Source: Theionarchaea archaeon (GTDB lineage Archaea; Methanobacteriota_B; Thermococci; Methanofastidiosales; SZ-28-30). From it: a DNA stretch of 64,000 nt. Shown here one piece after another: positions 1-8,696 of this stretch; the first letter of the stretch is position 1; each line of letters opens with the position of its first letter. Where the stretch lies: positions 100,458 through 164,457 of the forward strand of contig JACVGT010000001.1 in the NCBI GenBank assembly GCA_018992685.1, written 5' to 3'. The notes beneath the pieces are model-generated. The model did no database searches. It was not told where the DNA came from and saw only the letters and a program-made list of their open reading frames with translations. A program made the position numbers and the translations under genes.

Positions 1-589
1 CCTCCTTTGGTTGGATGTGGGCTCTTCTCGTTATGAGTATTTAAGTCTTTCCATATGAAATTATGGAACACATATATTATAAGTAATAAATTAGCATCTC
101 TTTGTAATATTGATCTCTGATTTTTTTTAATATAGTCAAGCTGATGCCCGAGACAGTCATTGATGGTACGATTCTTTTTTTTGAAGAAAAGGGGCCATTA
201 GTCATGTTCGCACGTGATACGATTGAAAGAGTACTAGGAGATCACAAAGAGAAATTGAGACAGTTCTTGTGTATCGTGGATTCTCCTGCGAATATGAGAT
301 CACTGATGCTATGTAGACCTGATAAATTGGCTTATTCAATTCGGATAACGCCAATTATCCGCACTCAGTTCTTTTCCTTCACATCTGGACCCTTCTCTGG
401 CATCCTGATGGAGTTCCTTCAAATCTGAAACACGGTTTCCCAGTATCACCATCTCAGTTCAACCTAGAAAGCATATTTCTTGAGGCTCCAGATTGAGAAA
501 CGACATCCTGGTATTCTACGGGAAAGTGGTGTGGAGAATGCTATGCCATGCCAGATGCCACGGAAAACTACTTCTCAATCTTTTGTTTC
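1..589. other. Region without a convincing gene
   Basis: No coding sequence here is convincing. A 94-codon open frame at 144-428 has no clear ribosome site and no recognisable domain, and it runs across a 24-bp palindrome at 340-363. The stretch may be decayed sequence. Confidence 0.5.
340..363. repeat. 24-bp palindrome, copy 1 of 3
   Basis: The 10-nt arm TTCGGATAAC is followed by GCCA and then by ATTATCCGCA, so eight of ten arm positions can pair. The same 10-4-10 geometry and core (GGATAA/TTATCC) recur at 55474-55497 and 62877-62900. It is seen directly in sequence; its role (operator, RNA hairpin or remnant of a mobile element) is unknown. Confidence 0.6.
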
Positions 590-1003
590 TCATGCAACTG
601 TGAAGATGAGAACGACATCACCATGAGCATCTGTCAATTCCAATGTAGCACTGACAATGACATATCCTTCTACTGATTCCAAAACTTGCAGAAAGTCAAG
701 TTCCTGTTCCATTACTCCTTCAGGTTCACTACAGTACATTTCAGTGACCCCAACAGGGCCGAATTCGATGTGCCCTTTATTAGCAGTGTATTCCGAAAAA
801 TAGGAATTGCACCCTGCATCTCCTGTAATTCTGCCGTCCTGAAATTGAGCAGTGATTCTGGTGTCCCGCAGAACAGTGACCAGTCCCGTCTCAGTTCTGT
901 AAGAGTCCAAGATCCATATGTTACCTTCCAGGGATATAGGTTTCTGACCGATACATCCTATTGCCAAACCCAGAAAAATAATCACCAATGAGGACTTCTT
1001 CAT
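590..1003 (-). CDS. META-domain lipoprotein (HslJ-like)
   Basis: The 137-aa product starts with a lipoprotein-type signal peptide (MKKSSLVIIFLGLAIGC), so it is probably exported and lipid-anchored at the Cys near residue 17. The rest matches the META/HslJ family: a W-x-L-x-x-Y opening, a G-DAGCN-Y core around residues 60-68, a conserved TEMYC segment near residue 90 and a closing L-L-D strand. META domains occur in stress-related envelope proteins and their biochemical role is unclear. The start is supported by a GAGGTGAT ribosome site just upstream. It appears to be a single-gene unit on the minus strand. Confidence 0.8.
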   Translation of the reverse strand: MKKSSLVIIFLGLAIGCIGQKPISLEGNIWILDSYRTETGLVTVLRDTRITAQFQDGRITGDAGCNSYFSEYTANKGHIEFGPVGVTEMYCSEPEGVMEQELDFLQVLESVEGYVIVSATLELTDAHGDVVLIFTVA

Positions 1004-1273
1004 TATGATATCACCTCAGTATAGTATTCATATCCTTCTTGAAATAACTTTTGGTCCTTTTCAAGAATTCACGGGTTCCCCAGATTACCCATCCTTTTGA
1101 TTTGAGCATCACGATATCGCTGTGGCTGATGCTCTAGACCGGCTACAGGAAACACTTCAGTCAGTGTCCACATCGCAATCATTGAATGACTGTTGAAATG
1201 GATTCAGCAGTATTCATGTTCCAGAAGGAATTCAAAACATATTATTCATAAAAAAGAAAAAAGAAGTTGATAC

Positions 1274-1378
1274 TTACTTCTTTATTGCCAGTTTTGCACC
1301 ACAAACGGAGCATGTTCCCTTTTCTGTAATCGTCGGGGCGTTGTCTAGGGTAGCTCCACAGAGTCCACATTTAGCCAT
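1274..1378 (-). CDS. 34-aa zinc-ribbon protein
   Basis: This short frame encodes 34 residues with two Cys pairs, CGLC near the N-terminus and CSVC 18 residues later, spaced as in a minimal rubredoxin-knuckle zinc ribbon. A ribosome site (AGGTGAT) lies 5 nt before the ATG. An AT-rich TATA-like element lies further upstream. The two CxxC knuckles and the well-placed ribosome site argue for a real gene despite its size. The function is unknown; such mini-ribbons are common in archaea. Confidence 0.65.
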   Translation of the reverse strand: MAKCGLCGATLDNAPTITEKGTCSVCGAKLAIKK

Positions 1379-1749
1379 ACTATCACCTTGAATACATATG
1401 AAAACTCCTTAGATAAATAATTTTCGGTTCAGAATACAAGAAAAGATTCGTGGCTCACAGTTTTCAGAGATCATGTGCTTCCACTCTTCTCAAGATGGTG
1501 CAGATACGGTGCCGTGCAGTAGCGAGTGATCTGGAAATGTTTTTCAGTCCCTAATGGCTTTTTCTCTTGTGGCTCTAAAGAAAGTGTATAGAACCCTGTC
1601 ACGTTTCCAAGTACCAGCAGAGGAGAAAGTCTTAAATAGCAACACGTTTACATAAAGCAACGCTGAGATGACATATGAACTTGTAGAAATATATATGTAG
1701 ATAAGTTGTGCGTTATTGCAGGAAATAGGTTGAAGGAGGAGTGACACGG

Positions 1750-3078
1750 ATGACAGAAATCAATGACTCTTTGCGGAAATTCTGGAAGTTCTGTCAGCAA
1801 AAACGGTTGGATCAGGCTGCAATTAGAGCAATTCCTTACATTGGTCCCTCAATTTGTGATATCGTTTACGGAGGAACTGAAAAAGATCTCAAAAATCTCA
1901 TTGAGGTACTTAATCTGACGATAGAGCAGCAGAATGAAATAATTTCGAAATTAGAATCTGTCATGAAGCCCCCTTTGGAGTGTATTCTTGTGATTGGGAG
2001 TGGGTATGTGGAGTATCTCCTGGAATTACACGGTGATTTCGAGCTTGGACGAAAGCATGTAGTTACCTGTCATGAGTTCATAGGGGGGAGCGGCATCAAC
2101 CATACTCTAAGGCTAATTCATGCTGGATTTCCAGCGCTTCCTATCTTATCGATAGGGAAAGATCAACTAGGACAGAATATAAGAGAAAAGATTTTGATTT
2201 CAGCTAAGAGAGCTGGGATTTCGCAACAGGTCCTTACTTTTATTGATTCTGAAGAGTTTTTTGCAGCTAACATTAGGACTCCGCTTTCAGCCATCGTCGT
2301 GGGAAACGTACGAAAAACCAATTTCTCGTCGCAAATATATGGAAGCACGTATTTTCTCGACCATGTGAGAAGCCGGCTAGAGTATCTTGACGCACAACCG
2401 AATATTGACATTAAAGCTATCATTATAGGCCATATCCATGCTGATAGCCCAGACTTGATCCCCTCGCACATGGGGGAGTGCACGAAACATATCATCGATT
2501 CATTCAGTGGCAAACGTTTTCTGTTTGGCAATTTCGGAGACAGTCAGATCTGTATGGGTGTTGATTTCTGGGAGGAGCACCTGCGTAAACTCAGCGTATT
2601 CCAGCTCAACCTAAACGAAATGAGAAGATTTTTTGGCCCCGATGGTTCGAAGAAGTCCTTGGTTGATATTGTTCACTGGTTCAGAGACAAACGGATTACT
2701 GCTGTCATTACCCTCGATAAGTTTGGTGCTGTTGGTATCCATAAGGACGGCCAGAATCGCGTGATACTGGCGTGGCCTTTTGAACTTGAAGATTATGTTG
2801 ATTCGACGGGAGCAGGAGACGCATTCGGAGCAGGCCTAACTTCAAAACTCTATCAAAAGGGGAATTTCTCGTTTGGGGAGTTCCTCAGTGCAATCGAAGA
2901 GGCAAGAGTCTGGGCAGCCTATGCGTGCACCACTCTGGGTGGGGCGACACTGTGCCCCGATCAACCATCGCTTCGAGAATTCCATCAGCACGTCTTGGTA
3001 CAGCCGCACCCCATAGAAGTTCAACAGATGGAACATGCAGAACGAATCCTGCAGATCCTGGACAAGGCATATCAGTGA
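1750..3078 (+). CDS. PfkB/ribokinase-family sugar kinase
   Basis: The product belongs to the PfkB carbohydrate kinase family, which phosphorylates sugars or nucleosides with ATP. The second PfkB signature, DSTGAGDAFGAG, lies near residues 350-362 and contains the catalytic Asp and anion-hole glycines. A GGSGINHTLRL segment near residue 113 matches the N-terminal glycine-rich substrate region. About 75 N-terminal residues precede the kinase fold and are helical, with no match I recognise. A GTG at 1741 is open but only 1 nt from the GGAGG motif, so the ATG at 1750 (10 nt spacing) is preferred. The substrate cannot be told from sequence. Confidence 0.8.
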   Translation: MTEINDSLRKFWKFCQQKRLDQAAIRAIPYIGPSICDIVYGGTEKDLKNLIEVLNLTIEQQNEIISKLESVMKPPLECILVIGSGYVEYLLELHGDFELGRKHVVTCHEFIGGSGINHTLRLIHAGFPALPILSIGKDQLGQNIREKILISAKRAGISQQVLTFIDSEEFFAANIRTPLSAIVVGNVRKTNFSSQIYGSTYFLDHVRSRLEYLDAQPNIDIKAIIIGHIHADSPDLIPSHMGECTKHIIDSFSGKRFLFGNFGDSQICMGVDFWEEHLRKLSVFQLNLNEMRRFFGPDGSKKSLVDIVHWFRDKRITAVITLDKFGAVGIHKDGQNRVILAWPFELEDYVDSTGAGDAFGAGLTSKLYQKGNFSFGEFLSAIEEARVWAAYACTTLGGATLCPDQPSLREFHQHVLVQPHPIEVQQMEHAERILQILDKAYQ

Positions 3079-3360
3079 TTGTAATTTCTGTTTCTTGATT
3101 CTTCCTTTCTACTGCTCTCATTCTTATGGACATCTCTCTTGCCCAAATGCACCTCGATGGCAGGCACGTCACTGCCCCGTGTCCATCCACTGCACCCATC
3201 CCCTCAGAATGAGTGTCAACCAATCATTTTGATTGGAATGGCTACTGAGCCGGCAATACATTCTCTCAGTGGCAATTTCATGCTAGATCTGGCATAGCGA
3301 TTAAGAGAGAGACGGAAATACTTTTATACTACTTCCGACAATACCCTTCGAGGTTAGAGA
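3079..3360. promoter_or_regulatory. Intergenic region with TATA box for the 59-aa gene
   Basis: No gene is visible here. A TATA-like box (CTTTTATAC, about 3321-3329) lies upstream of the small membrane protein gene that begins at 3361, and a GAGGTT motif precedes that start. Confidence 0.4.
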
Positions 3361-3540
3361 ATGAGGAAACAAATGCTCAGAGAGACACTTATAGCAACGA
3401 TACTCTTCGCCATAGTATTTGCTGCTTTACTGATCTTCGTTGGAATAGAGGGTGTCGAAACTCCAATAGAAAAAGCTGTTGCAGTGATTATTGGCAGTGT
3501 GGTATTTTTCATTGCCTCATATACCTTCAAGAGAAAGTGA
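3361..3540 (+). CDS. 59-aa two-helix membrane protein
   Basis: The frame encodes 59 residues: a short basic N-terminus, a hydrophobic helix (about residues 9-27), a short acidic loop (GIEGVETP), a second hydrophobic helix (about 33-54) and a basic FKRK tail. This is a clear two-pass membrane hairpin. GAGGTT sits just upstream of the ATG, and a TATA-like sequence is about 35 nt upstream. I recognise no family. The regular amphipathic organisation and promoter support a real gene. Confidence 0.6.
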   Translation: MRKQMLRETLIATILFAIVFAALLIFVGIEGVETPIEKAVAVIIGSVVFFIASYTFKRK

Positions 3541-3644
3541 CCTGATAACCATGAACCCTTCCATAACCCCTCTCTGTGATATTATCTGTGCGAAAATCCG
3601 ATTTATCCACCGCCAATCGAACGCCAGGGAGATACAGGCCAAAG

Positions 3645-3654
3645 TATTTAAATA
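3645..3654 (+). promoter_or_regulatory. TATA box of the DUF3795 gene
   Basis: TATTTAAATA is a near-perfect archaeal TATA box. Expected initiation about 25 nt downstream falls near 3675, after the first in-frame ATG (3658). This indicates that translation begins at 3691. Confidence 0.6.
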
Positions 3655-3690
3655 GGGATGAGCCATAAGGCCATAGCAGGTGATGTATAC

Positions 3691-4044
3691 ATGGACAGAA
3701 TCATTGCCTTTTGCGGATTAAAGTGTACAGAATGTCCCGCATTCCTGGCAACCCAGAGAGATGACGATGAAGCTCGAATCAAGGTGGCTGAGACCTGGTC
3801 TTCCATCTATAATTCAGATTTCAAGCCACATGACATTAATTGTGATGGATGTATCTCGAAGAAAGGGCAACTGTTTCGATATTGTACTGTTTGTGAGATA
3901 CGAAAGTGCGGACAGAAAAAGGGAGTAATCAACTGTGGTTACTGTGACGAATATGCGTGTCAGAGACTGCAGGAGTTCTTTTCACAGGCTTCGGAAGCCA
4001 AAAAGAATCTGGAACACATCAGAAAGACACTGTATACTCTGTAG
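3691..4044 (+). CDS. DUF3795 cysteine-rich protein
   Basis: The 117-aa product has the DUF3795 pattern: an opening FCGLKCTECPAF followed by spaced cysteines (CDGC, CTVCEIRKC, CGYCDEYAC), a probable metal-binding fold of unknown role found widely in archaea and anaerobic bacteria. An ATG 11 codons upstream is in frame. However, the promoter position and the AGGTGAT ribosome site immediately before 3691 favour the start given. It is a stand-alone gene. Confidence 0.8.
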   Translation: MDRIIAFCGLKCTECPAFLATQRDDDEARIKVAETWSSIYNSDFKPHDINCDGCISKKGQLFRYCTVCEIRKCGQKKGVINCGYCDEYACQRLQEFFSQASEAKKNLEHIRKTLYTL

Positions 4045-4400
4045 ATCATCCGCTACCTGTGCTGTCCTTCAATGAGTACTGTCTGTGGCAGAGAACTCTC
4101 ACCAATAACCGTTTCAGATGGTTGCATGTGTGGATCAGTTGCAGCCTGGGAGCCTGCCTGACTCTTTCCAGTAGAGATCTTTTTGGTGTATTTCAGGAGA
4201 TGGGACATAGGTTCTCGGTGAATAATTTCACTATAACCGAGAATTTCCCCATTTCATTCCACTGCCTTTCCTTAACCTCGTAAACCTGCATTAAAATCTC
4301 CTTGAGGCTCAACTGATGGCTATCTTTGCAAATAACAAATTTAATTGGAAAAAAGAGTCTTGAGAGTTAATTTTATATAGTCTGCGATATCCCTTACCTG
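4045..4400. promoter_or_regulatory. Intergenic region: hairpin and TATA box
   Basis: No gene is convincing here. An inverted repeat, TTCTCGGT at 4212-4219 with ACCGAGAA at 4236-4243, could form an RNA hairpin after the DUF3795 gene. A TATA box (TTTTATATAG, 4371-4380) lies about 27 nt before the DMT transporter start, implying a leaderless transcript. Confidence 0.45.
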
Positions 4401-5330
4401 ATGATAGAGGAGTCTGTCTACAACGTACTGAATGCGCTGCAAACAGCCACAGTACTCAGTCCTGAACTGAAAGGTGAGCTCCTGGCAATCCTGGCTGCAT
4501 TGTGCTGGGCAGCTGGCGGTTCTATTTACAGGAAGGGTCTGGACACGACAGATCCTTGGTCGGGGAACCTCATGCGTATAACACTGGCTTCGTTGGGATT
4601 CCTGGTTCTCATGGTGACCAAAGGGACACTTATAGAATCCCTTGCGCGTGTCAGTACGTCTCTTGCACTGTGGCTTATTCTCTCTGCATTCATGGCTCTT
4701 GTCCTGGGTGACTATCTTCTTCTCAGATCGCTGAAGGATATCGGAGTGGCTCGTACGATACCAATCAGTTCTACGTATCCCCTTTTTGTGGTGCTGTGGT
4801 CTGTCCTTTTCTACGGGAAGGAAATCAGTTACGTCGTGGTCATTGGGACCGTTTTCATCGTTGCCGCCATCAGGCTCATTTCAGAACCCCAACAGAAGAT
4901 GTCAATAGACGCCTCCCTATACACCAAAGGGGCTGTAATTGCTTTGTCTGCAGCTGTGTGCTGGTCAATCAGCATTGTGATGCTGGATTACCTCACCCAG
5001 TTTCTGCCTTCAGAAGCTGTGGCAGGATTCAGGTTTATTGTGTCTGCAGTCATGCTGTCAGCAATTGTCTCTCGCAGTGGATTTTTCTGGGACAGAAACT
5101 CCTTGATGTGGATTGGTATTGGAGGAGCGCTGGTACTAATTGTAAGCAACTATGCATTTGTGGAGGCTATCAGAATGGCAGGATCGGTAGCTGTAGCCCC
5201 TATCACATCGGTGTATCCTGTGATTTCTGTTTTCGTGGCAGCAATCTTCTTGAGAGAAAAGCTCAGCCTGAAGATTCTGGCAGGAACACTCCTTTCATTT
5301 TCAGGGGTCATACTGGTAATCATGGGCTAG
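4401..5330 (+). CDS. EamA/DMT-family transporter
   Basis: This 309-aa polytopic membrane protein shows the two-fold repeat of the drug/metabolite transporter superfamily, with about ten hydrophobic helices in two EamA halves (roughly residues 25-155 and 175-308). Each half ends with the typical S-YP-helix-EK motif (SSTYPLFVVLWSVLFYGKEI and SVYPVISVFVAAIFLREKL). The family exports or imports small metabolites, and the substrate is not predictable. The start is the only ATG consistent with the TATA box 27 nt upstream. Confidence 0.85.
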   Translation: MIEESVYNVLNALQTATVLSPELKGELLAILAALCWAAGGSIYRKGLDTTDPWSGNLMRITLASLGFLVLMVTKGTLIESLARVSTSLALWLILSAFMALVLGDYLLLRSLKDIGVARTIPISSTYPLFVVLWSVLFYGKEISYVVVIGTVFIVAAIRLISEPQQKMSIDASLYTKGAVIALSAAVCWSISIVMLDYLTQFLPSEAVAGFRFIVSAVMLSAIVSRSGFFWDRNSLMWIGIGGALVLIVSNYAFVEAIRMAGSVAVAPITSVYPVISVFVAAIFLREKLSLKILAGTLLSFSGVILVIMG

Positions 5331-5541
5331 ATGAAGCTCACTAGATATCCAGATTCGGGAGATCAGGCTTTCTGAACGGTTCTTGAACGGAACTTTCTCT
5401 CTGATTATGAATGGAATCAGTAGGATATTTGGTTGGACTGTTGCTCGAGGTCTCCAAGTGAACTCATACGTGTGGCACAGGTCTTCATTTACTGCAACAG
5501 TGACATGTCGTATGCAAAATCCTATAAATTAGGATACCTAT
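5331..5541. promoter_or_regulatory. Promoter region of the STAND/TPR gene
   Basis: A TATA box (CTATAAAT, 5522-5529) lies about 27 nt before ATG codons at 5548 and 5551. The mRNA is therefore probably leaderless or nearly so. No gene is seen in this gap. Confidence 0.5.
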
Positions 5542-8532
5542 ATGTACATGATGAACAAAGAACTTGTTGTCACCAAGCTTCTTACCAACAGGACAACTCT
5601 TGCCATTCTCCTCCTCCTAAAAACCCAGCCCCTCCACTGTCGGAAGATTGCTGCGATCCTCCATAAGAAGGAAGCTGAAATAGCAAGGAGACTTTCTCAA
5701 TTGGAGAGGGTGGGTATTGTCAGGGGGGAATGGGTCTATAAGGACAGGAATATAAAAGTCTATTTCCTGGAAGTAGACACTATAAGCATCCAGATAACTG
5801 CAGAGGGAGTACACATGCAGTATAATCCAGAAAAAAGGGAGAATTTCTATTCCCTAGAGAGTATTTTTCGGTTCGATGTCCCGGAACCCGACTGTTTAAT
5901 AGATAGACGCCAGCAATTAGAAGCACTGGACAGGTTCTCATTTGTTGTTGTAACAGGGATTGCTGGCATAGGGAAAACTACGCTGTCATCCTACTACGCG
6001 CACCTGCTCAAAGAACGGGGAAAAAAGGTTTTCTGGCACAGTTTTTCAGAACTGGATTCAGTACCGTATGTGGTGAAGAAACTGGCCACCTTTCTTGCTT
6101 CTCTGAACCGTCCTGACCTTCTGAATTATTTGAAATCTGATGGTTCTGATATGCGGGTAGTTACCGCTTTTCTCTTGGAAGGAATGGGTGATGGGCAGAC
6201 TGCTTTCTTCTTTGACGACTACCATCTGGTGATGACTGAATCCATGAATGAGTTTTTCAGCTCACTGAAGCTGTGCAAGGGAAAGATATGTGTGATCTCC
6301 CGGTACAGGCCGCCCTTTCTGTCAGTATTTGATGATGTCTCAGAGATACGACTTGGAGAAATGGATGTCATGAGTACCAGGGAGATGCTGGATAGGAAGG
6401 GCTACCACATCCAGGCAGACTCTCTGGAGAGAATATGGAGGAAAATCGGAGGGCATCCCCTTGCAGTAGAGTTATTGTGTCAGGCAGCATCCGGTGAGGA
6501 CCCCGGGCTCGTGACAGAAGAGATTCCCTCCTCGAATGTTGAGACGTACCTGTGGGATGAAATCTACGCCCAGCTACCTCCTGAAGAACAGCAGGTCCTG
6601 ATGATATTGTCCATCTTCATGAACCCTGTGACTGCGGTTGACGTGGAGCCATTGTGTTCTTTTCGGAATGTGAGGACAGTGCTCAGACGCTTGATGAAGA
6701 AAAATCTGGTGAGACGAGTTGACAATAAATACACGCATCATGCTGTCACCAGGTCCTTCTGCCGATCTCTTCTCCATGATGCCAAAAGTCTTCATTGTGA
6801 GGCAGCACATGTATGCCTGCAGCGAGGAACTCCCACCAGCATCATGGAAGCAGTGTACCATCTGGTGGCAGGAGAACGCCATGATGAGGCAGTCCAGGTT
6901 GTCCGTGGCTACAGTGATATGCTCATCAATGAGGGATATGCAGAATCTCTCTTAGGTGTCACAGGAAAATTAGGAGCTGAATACAGACGCCAGCTGAGGG
7001 AAGTGGAAGGAGAGATTCACGTGTTGAGGGGCGAGTATGATGCAGCCATTGCATGCTACACTGATCTTCTCCGTGAATCGCCCCTGGGTCATTCTTCTTT
7101 ATACAGAAACCTGGGGCATGTGTTCGAGAGGAAGAGAGAGTACCAGAAAGCAAGGACTCTCCTTGAGGAAGGACTCGCACATGCAGGGTCAGACCTCCTG
7201 GAACAAGGAAAAACACAAGTTCAGCTCGGTACTGTGCACGCTGCTCTCGGTGAGGTGGGTGAGGCTCTTGCCTGTTGTGAACGCGCAGGAGAATGTTTTA
7301 GAGTTTTGGGATACCAGAAGGGACTTGCTCAGGTATACACAGAAATGGGAAAGATATACCGATTCAATAATACAGAAAAAGCGCTGGAACTACTGTTCTC
7401 CAGTCTGGAGATCAGCCAGAGTATTGGAGATTTTCGGGAAGCAGCTTCTACCTTAAGTACAATTGGCATTGTCCTGTATGAGAGAGGGCAGACGGGTGAA
7501 GCTGTTACCTATTTTGAAAAGAGTCTCGCCATTTCAGAGCAGATAGGAGATATGGTGGGGATTGCCCGGTGCTGCAACAACATTGGTGTAAAATATGGGC
7601 TTGAATGGAACTGGGTCATGGCGATGAAATACTATCTCAGGACGCTGGATATCTGCCAGAAAATCAACGATAAGAAGGGAATTGCATTCTCCTACAGCAA
7701 CCTTGGAAGAGCGTATTCATATCTTGGGGCTCCTGAAAAGGCCATGGACTATTTTTTCGCGGCATTGACACTACGAGAAGAATTATCTGAAAAGGTGGAA
7801 ATGGCCTTTCTCTACTACAACATTGGACTAACCCACGAGGAAATGGGCAATTTTGAACACGCCATGGATTGGTATAAGAAGAGTCTTGCGCTGAGGGAGG
7901 ACGTAACCCATGCTCTGGGAGTTGCTTACAGTTGTGCGAGCATGGGTAAGTTATTGGGCAAGCTGGGTCAGTACGAGGCAGCACTTGAATATCTCAGCAG
8001 GGCTCAGGGGATTCACGAAAAAGAGAAGGGTGCTTGGATGATTGCCTGTACCAAGCTCCAGTCGGCCCAGGTCCATGTGGAAAGCCATCATCCTGAGCTG
8101 GCTCTCGCACTTGTTTCAGAAGGTATTCCCGCCGTTGAAAAAGCAGGAGACAGAGCTCTGCTCATAGAAGCTCACTGTACTGCTGCAGAAGCATGTGTCG
8201 ATATAGGAAGGATTGAAGAGGCCAGACATCATGCAGAGATCGGTCTTGAGGCTGCCACCGCTATCAGGAGTACAAAATATGAGGGGGAAGCTCGAAGAAT
8301 CTTGGGAAAGGTGTTCATAGCAGCAGGAGAGTATGATTGTGCTGAGGAAGAACTGAGATTGAGTATGCGCCTTCTCAAGAAGTGCAAGTACGAACTGGGA
8401 AAGGATCTTCTTCTGTTGGTCAACCTGTGTGAAAAGAGAGAAGCCTCAGAAGAGAAGTGCAGGGCACTCAGAGAGAAAGGGTTGGGCCTGTTGAGGGAGG
8501 CGCAAGGGCACGTCTCTCTGGAAAATGTGTAA
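5542..8532 (+). CDS. STAND NTPase regulator: winged helix + P-loop + TPR repeats
   Basis: The 996-aa product has three parts. Residues about 1-95 resemble a winged-helix DNA-binding domain. Residues about 115-400 form a STAND/NB-ARC-type P-loop NTPase with Walker A GIAGIGKTT (about 138-146) and a Walker B-like AFFFDDYH near 220. Residues about 480-960 are a long run of tetratricopeptide repeats, many with the A-Y-x-G-x-x-A pattern. This is the layout of MalT/AfsR-like signal-sensing regulators, in which the TPR domain senses a ligand or partner and the NTPase acts as a switch. ATG codons at 5542, 5548 and 5551 are alternatives; promoter spacing favours the latter two. The target is unknown. 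Confidence 0.85.
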   Translation: MYMMNKELVVTKLLTNRTTLAILLLLKTQPLHCRKIAAILHKKEAEIARRLSQLERVGIVRGEWVYKDRNIKVYFLEVDTISIQITAEGVHMQYNPEKRENFYSLESIFRFDVPEPDCLIDRRQQLEALDRFSFVVVTGIAGIGKTTLSSYYAHLLKERGKKVFWHSFSELDSVPYVVKKLATFLASLNRPDLLNYLKSDGSDMRVVTAFLLEGMGDGQTAFFFDDYHLVMTESMNEFFSSLKLCKGKICVISRYRPPFLSVFDDVSEIRLGEMDVMSTREMLDRKGYHIQADSLERIWRKIGGHPLAVELLCQAASGEDPGLVTEEIPSSNVETYLWDEIYAQLPPEEQQVLMILSIFMNPVTAVDVEPLCSFRNVRTVLRRLMKKNLVRRVDNKYTHHAVTRSFCRSLLHDAKSLHCEAAHVCLQRGTPTSIMEAVYHLVAGERHDEAVQVVRGYSDMLINEGYAESLLGVTGKLGAEYRRQLREVEGEIHVLRGEYDAAIACYTDLLRESPLGHSSLYRNLGHVFERKREYQKARTLLEEGLAHAGSDLLEQGKTQVQLGTVHAALGEVGEALACCERAGECFRVLGYQKGLAQVYTEMGKIYRFNNTEKALELLFSSLEISQSIGDFREAASTLSTIGIVLYERGQTGEAVTYFEKSLAISEQIGDMVGIARCCNNIGVKYGLEWNWVMAMKYYLRTLDICQKINDKKGIAFSYSNLGRAYSYLGAPEKAMDYFFAALTLREELSEKVEMAFLYYNIGLTHEEMGNFEHAMDWYKKSLALREDVTHALGVAYSCASMGKLLGKLGQYEAALEYLSRAQGIHEKEKGAWMIACTKLQSAQVHVESHHPELALALVSEGIPAVEKAGDRALLIEAHCTAAEACVDIGRIEEARHHAEIGLEAATAIRSTKYEGEARRILGKVFIAAGEYDCAEEELRLSMRLLKKCKYELGKDLLLLVNLCEKREASEEKCRALREKGLGLLREAQGHVSLENV

Positions 8533-8667
8533 TGAGAGCAGGTATTGTTCTTGTCTCATGAAGTATCTTTGGCGACATTTCTGGAGGAAAACCAGTATAA
8601 TTACTTTCTCACGTTTGATTATTCTTCATATACAAACTATTTTCAAATCTGAATCTTTCTGACAAAC

Positions 8668-8675
8668 CTTATAAG
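8668..8675 (+). promoter_or_regulatory. TATA box of the PEP-synthase-like operon
   Basis: CTTATAAG, preceded by an A-rich BRE-like AAAC, is centred about 26 nt before the ATG at 8697. This predicts a leaderless two-gene transcript. Confidence 0.6.
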
Positions 8676-8696
8676 CCTCCTGCCTCAAGAAGGTGC

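Noticed and set aside
144-428. 94-codon open frame near the left edge
   Set aside because: It has no ribosome site and no domain, and a palindrome lies inside it.
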